Notes: generated by a model from the sequence alone, not told the origin. A stretch of 64,000 nucleotides of DNA from Sphingomonas taxi (GCF_000764535.1 NZ_CP009571.1:2351001-2415000); one strand, 5' to 3'. Shown: positions 37,577 through 46,747, counted from the stretch's first letter. Numbers and translations: made by a program.

Positions 37577-38799
37577 GCAACGCGGTTCGCACCTTCCGCC
37601 AGGCGCTGACCATCGCCCGGCGCGATTTCGTCGCGACCGTGTTCACGCCGGTCTTCCTGCTGTTCCTGCTCGCGCCGGTGCTGCTCGGCTCCTTCTCGGC
37701 GATCGGCGGCATCGGTGCGGCTAGCGTCGCGGACAGCCGCGCCGACAAGTCGCGGATCGTCGCGATCCTGCCCGATACGACGGCGCGGACGATGGCGGCG
37801 GCGGACACGCGGCTGCGCACCGCCTTCCGCCGCGATGACGAGGCGCCGCCGGTGCTCGTCACCCAGCGGCCCGATCGCGACCCCGCCGCACAGGCGCGCG
37901 CCGCCTTCGCCAGCGACGCGTTCGAGGCGAGCGCGGTGCTCTACGGTCCGCTCGACCGGCCGCAGGTGCTGTACGGGCCGCGCGGCGGGCGGGCGGCGGA
38001 TTATCTCGCGCTGCTCGCCGCCGAGACGATCGCGGCGGACCGGCTGGGCGGCGCGGCGCCGCGGATCGCCGCGACCAAGACGCCGACCGAGCGGCCGCGC
38101 GGCTCCGCCGGCAATCGCCGCCAGTCCGCCTCGTTCGCGGTGTTCGGCGTGTTCCTGCTCAACCTGTTCCTCGCCAGCCAGGTGGTCGGCACGATGGCCG
38201 AGGAGCGCAACAACAAGGTGATCGAGGTGCTCGCCGCCGCGGTGCCGCTGGAGAGCGTGTTCCTCGGCAAGCTGCTCGGCATGTTCGGGGTCGCGGTGCT
38301 GTTCGTGGTGTTCTGGGGGACGATCATCTCGCGGCTCGGCATGCTGCTGCCGCCCGAGGTGGCGTCGTCGCTGGCGATCCAGGCGGCGGTCGGCATGCCG
38401 GCGTTCGTCGCGCTGTTCCTCGTCTATTTCACGATGGCCTATCTGCTGCTCGGCTCGGCCTTCCTCGTGGTCGGCGCGCAGGCGTCGACGCCGCGCGAGA
38501 TCCAGATGCTCGCGCTGCCGATCTCGATCGTGCAGATGGGGATGCTGGCGCTGGCGCTCGCCGGTACCAGCCGCCCGGACAGCTGGGTCGCCACCGCGGC
38601 GCAGCTCTTCCCGCTGTCGTCGCCGTTCGCGATGGCGGGCCGCGCCGCGACCTCGCCGGAATGGTGGCCGCATGTCGCGGCGATCGCGTGGCAATTGCTG
38701 TGGGTGACGATCTTCATCACGCTCGGCGCGCGGTTGTTCCGGCGCGGCGTGCTGCAATCGGGCAGCGCCAAGCCGTTCTGGAAGCGCCGGACGGGCTGA
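37573..38799 (+). CDS. ABC transporter permease (NatB/ABC-2 type)
   Basis: 408 residues. One membrane helix near residues 24-46 is followed by a large soluble domain (about 50-185) and then five to six helices, the ABC-2/NatB layout. 'GTMAEERNNKVIEVLAAAVPLESVFLGKLLG' is the conserved coupling region of the family. With the upstream ATPase it forms an exporter, perhaps for sodium, a drug or lipid; the substrate is not determined. Confidence 0.9.
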   Translation: MSNAVRTFRQALTIARRDFVATVFTPVFLLFLLAPVLLGSFSAIGGIGAASVADSRADKSRIVAILPDTTARTMAAADTRLRTAFRRDDEAPPVLVTQRPDRDPAAQARAAFASDAFEASAVLYGPLDRPQVLYGPRGGRAADYLALLAAETIAADRLGGAAPRIAATKTPTERPRGSAGNRRQSASFAVFGVFLLNLFLASQVVGTMAEERNNKVIEVLAAAVPLESVFLGKLLGMFGVAVLFVVFWGTIISRLGMLLPPEVASSLAIQAAVGMPAFVALFLVYFTMAYLLLGSAFLVVGAQASTPREIQMLALPISIVQMGMLALALAGTSRPDSWVATAAQLFPLSSPFAMAGRAATSPEWWPHVAAIAWQLLWVTIFITLGARLFRRGVLQSGSAKPFWKRRTG

Positions 38800-38934
38800 T
38801 CGCGTCGCCCGGGGCGGGCTGCCACCGGCCCGGGACGAGGATATTCGCGCAGATGACGCGCTTGTCATCGCGCCTACGTCACCGCGTCACACGCGCGAGC
38901 CTAGAGAAGGTTCCAGCGTGAGGGGAGTGGGACG

Positions 38935-39936
38935 ATGCGGCGGATACCTGGGGTCGTGATGTTGGCGGCGGTGCTGCTGGTCACCGGTCTCGCCGAGCCC
39001 AAGTCGGTGATGGCGGTGGAGCGCAACGTGCTCCACGCCGCCCCCGCCGCCGGGCCCGTCACCTTGCTGTCCTACAATGTCGAAGGCCTGCCCTGGCCGC
39101 TGACCCATGGCCGCGGCGCCGCCGCCGCGTCGATCGCCGCCGCGCTGCGCGCGATGCACGATCGCGGCGACGGGCCGCAGGTGGTCGCGGTGCAGGAGGC
39201 GTTCGGCGACGCGCAGAAAGCGATCGGCACCAATGCGGGGTACCGCTACGTCGCCTATGGCCCGAGCGCCGACGAAGCGGGCGCGCCCGCGACGACGCCG
39301 GCCGAACGCGCCTTCCTCGCCAAGGCCAGCCTGTGGCATGGCGAGACCGAGGGCGCGCGCGAGGACAGCGGGCTCGCCATCTTCTCCGACTATCCGATCG
39401 TCTGGGCCAAGCGCGTCGCCTATCCGCGCTTCGCCTGCGCGGGCTACGACTGTCTCGCCAACAAGGGGATGCTGGCGGTGGCGCTGCGCGTGCCCGGCCG
39501 TACCGCGCCGCTGGTGGTGGTCGACACGCATCTCAACGCGCGTGCCGCCTCGGGCGTCGGCAGCGACCGCAGCCTGTTCGCCTATCAGCGCCAGGCCGAT
39601 GCGCTGCGGTCGTTCATCGATTCGGTCGGCGGCGACGGCGCCTCGGTGGTGCTCGCCGGCGACTTCAACGTCGGCAACGATCCCGCACGCCAGGCCTATC
39701 TGGCGCAGGCGCTGGTCGGCGGCGACGGCCTGACGATCGCCGCGTCGGAGACCGCCTGCGGCGCCTCGTGCCGGGCGATCGCGCCGACGCCGACGCTCGC
39801 GCATGCCAAGACCGTCGTCGCCTATCGCGGCACGATCGCCGCCGAGGGGCTGACGCGCAGCTTCGGAACGCTCGCCGACGGCGACCGGCTGTCGGATCAT
39901 ATCGGCGTGATGCGCAGCTTCGGCCTCGGCGCCTGA
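38935..39936 (+). CDS. Secreted endonuclease/exonuclease/phosphatase-family protein
   Basis: 333 residues with a signal peptide (VVMLAAVLLVTGLAEP). EEP-fold motifs are 'VTLLSYNVEGLPW' (Asn), 'VVAVQEAFGD' (metal-binding Glu), 'LVVVDTHLNA' (Asp, His), 'VVLAGDFNVGND' (Asp, Asn) and 'RLSDHIGVM' (catalytic Asp-His). The fold covers sphingomyelinases, phosphoinositide phosphatases and nucleases; 'THLNA' and secretion make a phosphodiesterase acting outside the cytosol likely. It stands alone. Confidence 0.85.
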   Translation: MRRIPGVVMLAAVLLVTGLAEPKSVMAVERNVLHAAPAAGPVTLLSYNVEGLPWPLTHGRGAAAASIAAALRAMHDRGDGPQVVAVQEAFGDAQKAIGTNAGYRYVAYGPSADEAGAPATTPAERAFLAKASLWHGETEGAREDSGLAIFSDYPIVWAKRVAYPRFACAGYDCLANKGMLAVALRVPGRTAPLVVVDTHLNARAASGVGSDRSLFAYQRQADALRSFIDSVGGDGASVVLAGDFNVGNDPARQAYLAQALVGGDGLTIAASETACGASCRAIAPTPTLAHAKTVVAYRGTIAAEGLTRSFGTLADGDRLSDHIGVMRSFGLGA

Positions 39937-40001
39937 TCCGGCCCCGGCGGATGACGCGTCCGGCAGCGTTGCGAGGCTCGGGCGATCACCCCGATAGACC
40001 C

Positions 40002-40107
40002 GTCACCCCGGACTTGTTCCGGGGTCCACCGGGCCGCAGGGCCGTCGCTGGAGCCTCAAGCCGTTCTCCCCGCCGCGGAATGGACCCCGGAACAAGTCCG
40101 GGGTGAC
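40002..40107. repeat. Inverted repeat element, family R1 (copy 4)
   Basis: 106 bases, GTCACCCCGGACTTGTTCCG to GGAACAAGTCCGGGGTGAC, with 'GGTCCACCGGGCCGCA' and 'GGAATGGACCCC' inside. Confidence 0.88.
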
Positions 40108-40197
40108 GGAGTGGGTGGGTAGCGGGACCTGCGCCCCCGCGACGTTCCTGCTCCGGCGGGGGATGCGGGGTGCCGTGGGGGTATCTATATCCCGGTA

Positions 40198-40692
40198 ATG
40201 GTTCACGATCCTTCCCGCCGCTCGCTTCTGTCGCTCGCCGCCGCCGGTATCGCCGGGGCGGCGCTATGGGGCTGCCGCAGCGCGCCCGCCGCCGCCGCCG
40301 AGCGCTTCCCCGTCGCGATGAGCGATGCCGCGTGGCGCAAGAAGCTCGGCGATCAGGCCTGGGCGGTGCTGCGTCACGAAAGCACCGAACGGCCGTTCAG
40401 CAGCCCGCTCAACGACGAGCATCGCGCCGGCATCTTCGCGTGCAAGGGCTGTGCGCAGCCCGCCTTTTCGTCGAAGACCAAGTTCGAGAGCGGCACCGGC
40501 TGGCCGAGCTTCTACGCGCCGCTGCCGCGCGCGGTGGGAACGCGGGTCGACGGCTCGCTGATGATGCAGCGCACCGAAGTGCATTGCAGCCGCTGCGGCG
40601 GCCATCTGGGCCATGTCTTCGACGACGGACCGAAGCCGACCGGGAAGCGCTATTGCATGAACGGCGTGGCGATGACGTTCCGGGCGGCCTGA
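40198..40692 (+). CDS. msrB: Peptide-methionine (R)-S-oxide reductase, exported
   Basis: 164 residues. The N-terminus 'DPSRRSLLSLAAAGIAGAALWGC' has a twin-arginine-like signal followed by a possible lipobox cysteine, so the enzyme is probably periplasmic or membrane-anchored. The MsrB domain has zinc pairs 'CKGC' and 'CSRCGGHLGHVFDDG' and the catalytic Cys in 'KRYCMNGVAM'. It reduces methionine-R-sulfoxide in oxidised envelope proteins. The start at 40198 gives the signal intact. No MsrA or MsrPQ gene is nearby. Confidence 0.93.
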   Translation: MVHDPSRRSLLSLAAAGIAGAALWGCRSAPAAAAERFPVAMSDAAWRKKLGDQAWAVLRHESTERPFSSPLNDEHRAGIFACKGCAQPAFSSKTKFESGTGWPSFYAPLPRAVGTRVDGSLMMQRTEVHCSRCGGHLGHVFDDGPKPTGKRYCMNGVAMTFRAA

Positions 40693-40748
40693 GAGGCGAC
40701 CGACCCGCCGTCATCCCGGCGAACGAGACGCACCGGCCCCTCTCATAC

Positions 40749-40842
40749 CGTCATCCCCGCGGAGGCGGGGATCCAGACGCGCGGGTCCCCGCTTGAGCGG
40801 ATACGTCAGCGTATATGGATCCCCGCCTTCGCGGGGATGACG
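40749..40842. repeat. Inverted repeat element, family R3 (copy 1)
   Basis: 94 bases with arms CGTCATCCCCGCGGAGGCGG and CCGCCTTCGCGGGGATGACG and inner 'GATCCAGACGCGCG' / 'TATGGATCC'. It lies between the convergent msrB and CHAP genes. Confidence 0.82.
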
Positions 40843-40883
40843 GCTTTCTTGGGGAGAGCGAACCTCTGCCCCGTACTTCCTGC

Positions 40884-41444
40884 TTACCGGCCCGCGACCG
40901 GAACCACCGGCACGGCGGCGGCGGTCGCGATGATGCTGGTGTCGACGGCGGCGTCGCTCGCAGGAGCGGCATCGGTATCGATGGCGGGGGCATGGCCCGA
41001 ATAGATGAAGCCGTTGGTCGGATAGCTCGACGTGCCGAGACCGCCGTTGGGACCGTACCAGACCTTGACCTCGCTCCAATCGCCTGCCGCCGAGACGTCG
41101 ATCGCGCGGACGTTGCGCTCGATGCCGCCGGGGCGCGACCAATTGGCGTGGGTCAGCAGCACTTCGCGGTCGCTGACGACCTGCGACACCATCGCGACGT
41201 GACCGACGCGCATGCGGCGGGTCGACTGGAAGGCGAGCACCGCGCCGACCTTGGGCGCATGGCCACGTTCGTAGCGGCCAGCGGCCTGGCCCCACCAGGT
41301 ATTGGCGTTGCCGTGCAGGTCGATGCCGGAGATCTCGCGGGCATAAGGCGCACACTGCCAGAACTGCGCGAACGCAGGGGTCGCCGTCATCAGGGCGCAG
41401 GAGAACACCAGCGCAAAACGCGCTGCCAACGTCTTCACAATCAT
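40884..41444 (-). CDS. Secreted CHAP-domain protein
   Basis: 186 residues. A clear signal peptide (ALVFSCALMTATPAFAQ) precedes a CHAP domain with catalytic Cys in 'QFWQCAPYAREISGI', His in 'RVGHVAMVSQV' and a following 'LLTHANW'. CHAP domains are cysteine amidases or endopeptidases that cut peptidoglycan cross-links, so this is a probable periplasmic wall hydrolase. The C-terminal 45 residues are an Ala/Pro/Val-rich tail without structure. It is transcribed alone. Confidence 0.9.
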   Translation of the reverse strand: MIVKTLAARFALVFSCALMTATPAFAQFWQCAPYAREISGIDLHGNANTWWGQAAGRYERGHAPKVGAVLAFQSTRRMRVGHVAMVSQVVSDREVLLTHANWSRPGGIERNVRAIDVSAAGDWSEVKVWYGPNGGLGTSSYPTNGFIYSGHAPAIDTDAAPASDAAVDTSIIATAAAVPVVPVAGR

Positions 41445-41956
41445 TTGCTGACCCCCCGGTCAAAACCCGTTCGTCGAGGATGTCGCTAGCCGGGGGTTTG
41501 AAAATCTCCAATGGCCGCAGGAACCATAAGAGACGAACGGTGTTGCGGCGCCGATGAGACGACGGAATGCGTCCGAAGGCCTGTCGCTTTATGGCGGATG
41601 AACGGCCCCAACGTGCGGAATCGGGCTGATTTCCTGCCCTTTATCGGCGCGGTCGCGGCGGTGACGATCGATAGACCGGGATCGTGAGGCTCGGTCCGTC
41701 ACCGCATGGACACCGTCACCCTGGACTTGTTCCGGGTCCACCGGGCCGCAAGCGTCACGGCTGCCCTTCCTGCCATTCTCCTCGCCGCAAGGTGGACCCC
41801 GGAACAAGTCCGGGGTGACGGGGTGGGCTTGGCTCCCTTGCGACCAATCCAGTATGGCCTCGCCCAAGAGCGCAACCGTACTTTTTAGAATTTCGGGTTT
41901 GCAGCGCCCGCCACTCCGCATTACCTCTCGGGCAACGAAATGGCAGTGGAAGCGAC
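41445..41956. other. Intergenic region with one R1 element
   Basis: 512 bases between the divergent CHAP and acyl-CoA dehydrogenase genes. Apart from the R1 copy at 41715-41819 nothing gene-like is seen; promoters for both genes must lie here but are not distinct. Confidence 0.6.
41715..41819. repeat. Inverted repeat element, family R1 (copy 5)
   Basis: 105 bases, GTCACCCTGGACTTGTTCCG to GGAACAAGTCCGGGGTGAC; its left arm has one substitution and one missing G relative to the others. Confidence 0.85.
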
Positions 41957-43102
41957 ATGGCTCTCGATCCCGAAACCTTCGATGCGCTGATCGACACCGT
42001 GCGGCGGTTCGTCGCCGAACGGCTCCGCCCGCTCGAGGCGGAGGTCGAGGCGGCGGACGCGATCCCCGAGGGGATCGTCGCCGAGATGAAGGACATGGGC
42101 CTGTTCGGCCTGTCGATCGCCGAGGATTATGGCGGGCTCGGCCTCAACATGGTCGAGGAATGCCGCGTCGCGATCGAGATGGGGCGGACGACGCCCGCCT
42201 TCCGCTCGGCGTTCGGCACCAACGTCGGCATCGGCAGCCAGGGGCTGGTGATGGCGGGCAGCGCCGAACAGAAGGCCGAATGGCTGCCGAAGATCGCCAG
42301 CGGCGAGATCGTCACCAGCTTCGCGCTCACCGAACCCGATGTCGGCAGCGATTCGGGATCGGTGAAGACGCGCGCGGTCCGCGACGGCGACGTCTACCGG
42401 CTATCCGGGACGAAGCGCTACATCACCAATGCCGATCGTGCGCAGCTCTTCACCGTGATGGCACGCACCGGTGAGGAGAAGGGCGGCCGCGGCGTCTCCG
42501 CCTTTCTCGTGCCGAAGGACCTGCCGGGGATCACGATCGGCGAGCCCGAGAAGAAGATGGGGCAGAAGGGCGCGAAGGTCGCCGACGTGCATTTCGACGA
42601 CGTCCCCGTCCCCGTCGCCAACCGGCTCGGTGCGGAGGGCGAGGGGTTCAAGATCGCGATGCGCGTGCTCGACCGCGGCCGGCTGCATATCAGCGCGGTC
42701 TGCGTCGGCGTCGCCGAGCGACTGATCGCGGACAGCGTCGCTTATGCCGGCAGCCGCACGCAATTCGGCCAGCCGATCGCCAGCCACCAGCTCATCCAGG
42801 GCATGATCGCCGACATGAAGACCGAGGCTTTGGTCGCGCGGGCGATGGTGATGGAGACCGCAGCGGCGAAGGATCGCGGCGACGACGTCGTGCTCGAATC
42901 GGCGGCGGCGAAATATTTCGCCAGCGAGATGGTCGGCCGCGTCGCCGACAAGGCGGTGCAGATCTACGGCGGCGCCGGTTATATCGCCGATTACGGTATC
43001 GAGCGGCTGTATCGCGACGTGCGCCTGTTCCGCATCTACGAAGGCACCAGCCAGATCCAGCAGGTCATCATCGCCCGCGAGACGATCAAGCGCGGCGGGT
43101 GA
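41957..43102 (+). CDS. Acyl-CoA dehydrogenase
   Basis: 381 residues. The domain order is standard: helical N-domain, beta-domain with 'VTSFALTEPDVGSDSGSVKTRA' (FAD/substrate), then C-terminal helices with 'RTQFGQPIASHQLIQGMIADMKTEA' and 'QIYGGAGYIADYGIERLYRDVRLFRIYEGTSQIQQ', where the Glu of YEGTS is the usual catalytic base. It would oxidise a short, medium or branched acyl-CoA; the chain length cannot be told. It is followed by a repeat and an SDR gene on the same strand. Confidence 0.95.
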   Translation: MALDPETFDALIDTVRRFVAERLRPLEAEVEAADAIPEGIVAEMKDMGLFGLSIAEDYGGLGLNMVEECRVAIEMGRTTPAFRSAFGTNVGIGSQGLVMAGSAEQKAEWLPKIASGEIVTSFALTEPDVGSDSGSVKTRAVRDGDVYRLSGTKRYITNADRAQLFTVMARTGEEKGGRGVSAFLVPKDLPGITIGEPEKKMGQKGAKVADVHFDDVPVPVANRLGAEGEGFKIAMRVLDRGRLHISAVCVGVAERLIADSVAYAGSRTQFGQPIASHQLIQGMIADMKTEALVARAMVMETAAAKDRGDDVVLESAAAKYFASEMVGRVADKAVQIYGGAGYIADYGIERLYRDVRLFRIYEGTSQIQQVIIARETIKRGG

Positions 43103-43136
43103 GGTTTGTGAGGCGGCACGGCGCCCTCCCCTCCAT

Positions 43137-43228
43137 CGTCATCCCCGCGCAGGCGGGGATCCAGACGCGCGGTCCCCGCTTGAGCCGGGCCGTCAGCGTT
43201 TATGGATCCCCGCCTGCGCGGGGATGAC
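43137..43228. repeat. Inverted repeat element, family R3 (copy 2)
   Basis: 92 bases. Arms CGTCATCCCCGCGCAGGCGG and CGCCTGCGCGGGGATGAC are complementary, with inner 'GATCCAGACGCGCGG' and 'TATGGATCC', as in copy 1. Confidence 0.83.
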
Positions 43229-43299
43229 AGAGGCCCGGGCTGGGCAGACACAATCATCGTCACCTCAAAGCGGGGACGATCCATTTGGGAGAGAGACAT

Positions 43300-44088
43300 A
43301 TGGACACCAACACCCTCTTCCGGCTCGACGGCCGGATCGCGCTGGTCACCGGCGGCAGCCGCGGCATCGGCAAGATGATCGCGGCGGGCTTCGTCGCGCA
43401 GGGCGCCAAAGTCTATATCTCCTCGCGCAAGGCCGACATATGCGAGGCGGCGGCCGACGAGCTCGGGCCGAATTGCATCGCGCTGCCGCAGGACGTCAGC
43501 ACCGTCGCCGGCTGCAAGGCACTCGCCTCGCAGCTCGCCGAGCGCGAGGAGCGGCTCGACATCCTCGTCAACAATGCCGGCGCGGCTTGGGGCGTGCCGT
43601 TCGAGGAGTTTTCGGAGGCCGGCTGGGACAAGGTGATGGACCTCAACGTCAAATCCCCCTTCTTCCTGACCCAGGCGCTGCACGGGCTGCTCAAGGCGGC
43701 GGGGTCGCGCGCGCGGCCCGCTAAGGTCATCAACATCACCTCGATCGACGGCCAGCGGCTCAATGCGTGGGAGACGTACAGCTATCATGCGTCGAAGTCG
43801 GCGCTGATCTTCCTCACCAAGCGGATGGCGGCGCGGCTGGTGCGCGACGGCATCAACGTCACTTCAATCGCACCCGGCGCTTTCCCGAGCGACATGAACA
43901 AAGCCGCCCGCGACCATGGCGACGCGATCGCGCGCGGTATCCCGGCGGGCCGGATCGGGGTGGACGAGGATATGGCGGGCGCGGCGATCTATCTCGCCAG
44001 CCGCGCGGGCGATTATGTGGTGGGCGAGACGATTACCGTCGACGGCGGGCTGGTCCATGCCGCGCTGGGGACGAGCATCGACGCTTAG
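43300..44088 (+). CDS. Short-chain dehydrogenase/reductase
   Basis: 262 residues. The Rossmann motif is 'VTGGSRGIGKMIAAGF', with 'LVNNAG' downstream, Ser in 'VINITSIDG', and catalytic Y/K in 'YSYHASKSALIFLTK'. The C-terminal 'VVGETITVDGGL' is typical of classical SDRs. The ATG at 43300 follows GGGAGAGA. With the nearby acyl-CoA dehydrogenase it may act on acyl or hydroxyacyl intermediates, but the pairing is positional only. Confidence 0.93.
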   Translation: MDTNTLFRLDGRIALVTGGSRGIGKMIAAGFVAQGAKVYISSRKADICEAAADELGPNCIALPQDVSTVAGCKALASQLAEREERLDILVNNAGAAWGVPFEEFSEAGWDKVMDLNVKSPFFLTQALHGLLKAAGSRARPAKVINITSIDGQRLNAWETYSYHASKSALIFLTKRMAARLVRDGINVTSIAPGAFPSDMNKAARDHGDAIARGIPAGRIGVDEDMAGAAIYLASRAGDYVVGETITVDGGLVHAALGTSIDA

Positions 44089-44107
44089 GCGCGACCAACG
44101 CGCATCA

Positions 44108-44189
44108 CCCTCACCCTCCCGGCGCTCCGCGCCCCCTTCCCTCTCCCGGCGGGAGAGGGAAAAGACGCCGAAGGCGGCAAAGGGTGAGG
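44108..44189. repeat. Palindromic element related to the glyS insertion (family R5, intergenic copy)
   Basis: It contains the perfect palindrome TCCCTCTCCC-GGC-GGGAGAGGGA (44138-44160) inside outer complementary ends 'ccctcaccct' and 'agggtgagg'. Bases 44151-44189 align position by position with 7626-7664 of the element in glyS. It lies between the convergent SDR and maeB genes. Confidence 0.78.
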
Positions 44190-44212
44190 CCGAGCCGCAC
44201 CCCGCCCCGCAA

Positions 44213-46471
44213 TTACCGCGCGATGCCGCCAGCGGCGAGCACCGCCAGCGTCACCAGCTCGCTCGCGGTCGAGGTCATCGGTGCGATCTGTACCGGCTTC
44301 TCCATGCCGATCAGCATCGGCCCGATGACGCTGTCGCCACCCAGTTCGCGCAGCAATTTGGCGGAGATATGCGCCGATTGCAGGCCGGGCATGATGAGGA
44401 TGTTCGCCGGACCCGAGAGGCGCGCGAACGGATAATTGGCGAGCTGGCGCGGGTTGAGCGCGACGTCGGGCGGCATCTCGCCTTCATATTCGAAGCCGAC
44501 GTTGCGCCCGTCGAGCACCGACACCGCCTCGCGGATATTGTCGACCCACGCGCCCTTCGGGTTGCCGAAGGTCGAATAACTCAGCATCGCGACGCGCGGT
44601 TCGTGGCCCATGCGGCGCGCGACCTGCGCGGTCTGTTCGGCGAAATCGGCGAGCTGTTCGCCGGTCGGCCGTTCGTTCACCGTCGTGTCAGCGATGAAGA
44701 CGGTGTGGCTCTGGCCGACGAGGACGTGGATGCCGAACGGGGTGCGGCCCGCCTCGGGATCGATCACGCGCTTCACCTGCCGCATCGATTCGGCCCAAGT
44801 GCGGGTGATGCCGGTGATCATCACGTCTGCCTCGCCCAGTTGCAGCAAGGCCGCACCGAAGACGTTGCGATCCTGGTTGATCATCCGCTCGACGTCGCGG
44901 CGCAGATAGCCGCGGCGCTGCAGCCGGCTGTAAACGAAATCGACCATCTTCGGGACGAGCGGCGAATGCCGGCTGTTGTGGACCTCATACTCCTGCGGAT
45001 TGGCGACGCCGAGCGCCTTCAACCGGTCGTAGACGTCGTCGCGGCCGACCAGCACCGGCGTGCCATAGCCGCCTTCCTTGAACGAGATGGCGGCGCGCAG
45101 CACTACCTCTTCCTCGCCCTCGGCGAACAGCACGCGCTTCGGCCGCGCCCGCGCGCCCTCATAAGCGAGGCTGAGCACCGAAGTGGTCGGGTTGAGCCGC
45201 GCGCGCAGCGTCTGGCGATAGGCGTCCATGTCGAGGATCGGCTTGATCGCCACCCCCGAATCCATCGCCGCCTTGGCCACCGCCGACGGCACCAGCTCCA
45301 TCAGCCGCGGATCGAACGGCGACGGGATGATATATTCGGGGCCGAAGCTGTGCTGCACGCCATAGGCGACCGCCACTTCCTCGGGCACGCGCTGGCGGGC
45401 GAGCTCGGCGATCGCATTGGCGGCGGCGATCTTCATCGCATCGTTGATGCCGGTGGCCCGCACGTCGAGCGCGCCGCGGAAGATGAAGGGGAAGCAGATC
45501 ACATTGTTGACCTGGTTCGGATAGTCCGACCGGCCGGTGGCGACGATCGCATCGGGGCGCGCCGCCTTGGCGAGCTCGGGGCGGATCTCGGGCTCGGGAT
45601 TGGCCATCGCGAAGATGATCGGCGACGGCGCCATATGCTCGACCATCTCGGGCTTGAGCGCGCCCGCGGCGGACAGGCCGAGGAACACGTCCGCGCCCTC
45701 CAGCGCCTCGGTCAGCGTGCGCTTGGTGGTGTTGGCGGCATGCGCCGACTGCCACTGGTTCACGTCGTCGCGACCCTGATAGATGACGCCGGTCTTGTCG
45801 CACATGATGACGTTGTCGTGGCGCACGCCCATCGCCTTCATCAGCTCGGTGCAGGCGATCGCCGCCGCGCCCGCGCCGTTGACGACGAGCTTGACGTCCG
45901 ACAGGCGGCGGCCGGTGAGCAGGCAGGCGTTGATGAGCCCCGCCGAGGCGATGATCGCGGTGCCGTGCTGGTCGTCATGGAAGACCGGGATGTTCATCCG
46001 CTCGCGCAGCGTCTGCTCGATGATGAAACATTCGGGCGCCTTGATATCCTCGAGGTTGATGCCGCCGAAGGTCGGCTCCATCAGCTCGACCGCGTCGATG
46101 AAGCGGTTGACGTCCTCGGTCTTCAATTCGATGTCGATCGAATCGACGTCGGCGAAGCGCTTGAAGAGCACCGCCTTGCCCTCCATCACCGGCTTGGACG
46201 CGAGCGCGCCGAGATTGCCCATGCCGAGGATCGCGGTGCCGTTCGAGATGACGGCGACCAGATTGCCCTTGGCGGTATAGTCATAGGCCATCGCCGGATC
46301 GTCGGCGATCGCCTGCACCGGCACCGCGACGCCGGGCGAATAGGCGAGCGCGAGGTCGCGCTGCGTCGCCATCGGCTTGGACGCGATGATCTCGATCTTG
46401 CCGGGCCGTCCCTCGGAATGGAACAGGAGCGCCTCGCGCTCGGAGAATTGGACGGACGCTTCGTCGGACAT
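44213..46471 (-). CDS. maeB: NADP-dependent malic enzyme, MaeB type with phosphotransacetylase-like domain
   Basis: 752 residues, the usual MaeB length. The N-terminal malic-enzyme part (about 1-430) has 'YDYTAKGNLVAVISNGTAILGMGNLG', 'HDDQHGTAIIASAGLINA' and 'VNGAGAAAIACTELM' (NAD(P) binding). The C-terminal 320 residues form the phosphotransacetylase-like domain, which is regulatory and not catalytic in characterised MaeB enzymes (acetyl-CoA sensing). It converts malate to pyruvate and CO2 and supplies NADPH. Confidence 0.95.
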   Translation of the reverse strand: MSDEASVQFSEREALLFHSEGRPGKIEIIASKPMATQRDLALAYSPGVAVPVQAIADDPAMAYDYTAKGNLVAVISNGTAILGMGNLGALASKPVMEGKAVLFKRFADVDSIDIELKTEDVNRFIDAVELMEPTFGGINLEDIKAPECFIIEQTLRERMNIPVFHDDQHGTAIIASAGLINACLLTGRRLSDVKLVVNGAGAAAIACTELMKAMGVRHDNVIMCDKTGVIYQGRDDVNQWQSAHAANTTKRTLTEALEGADVFLGLSAAGALKPEMVEHMAPSPIIFAMANPEPEIRPELAKAARPDAIVATGRSDYPNQVNNVICFPFIFRGALDVRATGINDAMKIAAANAIAELARQRVPEEVAVAYGVQHSFGPEYIIPSPFDPRLMELVPSAVAKAAMDSGVAIKPILDMDAYRQTLRARLNPTTSVLSLAYEGARARPKRVLFAEGEEEVVLRAAISFKEGGYGTPVLVGRDDVYDRLKALGVANPQEYEVHNSRHSPLVPKMVDFVYSRLQRRGYLRRDVERMINQDRNVFGAALLQLGEADVMITGITRTWAESMRQVKRVIDPEAGRTPFGIHVLVGQSHTVFIADTTVNERPTGEQLADFAEQTAQVARRMGHEPRVAMLSYSTFGNPKGAWVDNIREAVSVLDGRNVGFEYEGEMPPDVALNPRQLANYPFARLSGPANILIMPGLQSAHISAKLLRELGGDSVIGPMLIGMEKPVQIAPMTSTASELVTLAVLAAGGIAR

Positions 46472-46558
46472 GGGACCTCGCTGACGGGCTGACGCTACGG
46501 CTCTTGACCGGTTCGGGCCGGGCTTTCAACCCGCGGCGGTAGGGGTTATGTTGCTGGC

Positions 46559-46747
46559 ATGACGCCCGAGGCACAGATACCGCCCCGTAATGCGCGCCGA
46601 CCGACGCGCGACGACTTCGTTCGGGCGAAGGCTGGCTATGCGTCCGGATACGGCGTCGATCATGTCGTGGTCGGCGAATGGTTGCGAACCTGGGGGGAAC
46701 CGGGCCAGGTGCCTTTCGCGGAATGGCTTGCGCAGCAGGATGGCTAG
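46559..46747 (+). CDS. Putative antitoxin of a ParE-type toxin-antitoxin pair
   Basis: 62 residues. A basic N-terminus (PPRNARRPTRDD) is followed by 'AKAGYASGYGVDHVVVGEWLRTWGEPGQ' and an acidic end. It does not clearly match ParD, RelB, Phd or Xre antitoxins, but a protein of this size directly upstream of a ParE-like gene, overlapping it by 8 bases, is the expected antitoxin position. No strong Shine-Dalgarno is visible. It may bind its own promoter between 46472 and 46558. Confidence 0.65.
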   Translation: MTPEAQIPPRNARRPTRDDFVRAKAGYASGYGVDHVVVGEWLRTWGEPGQVPFAEWLAQQDG

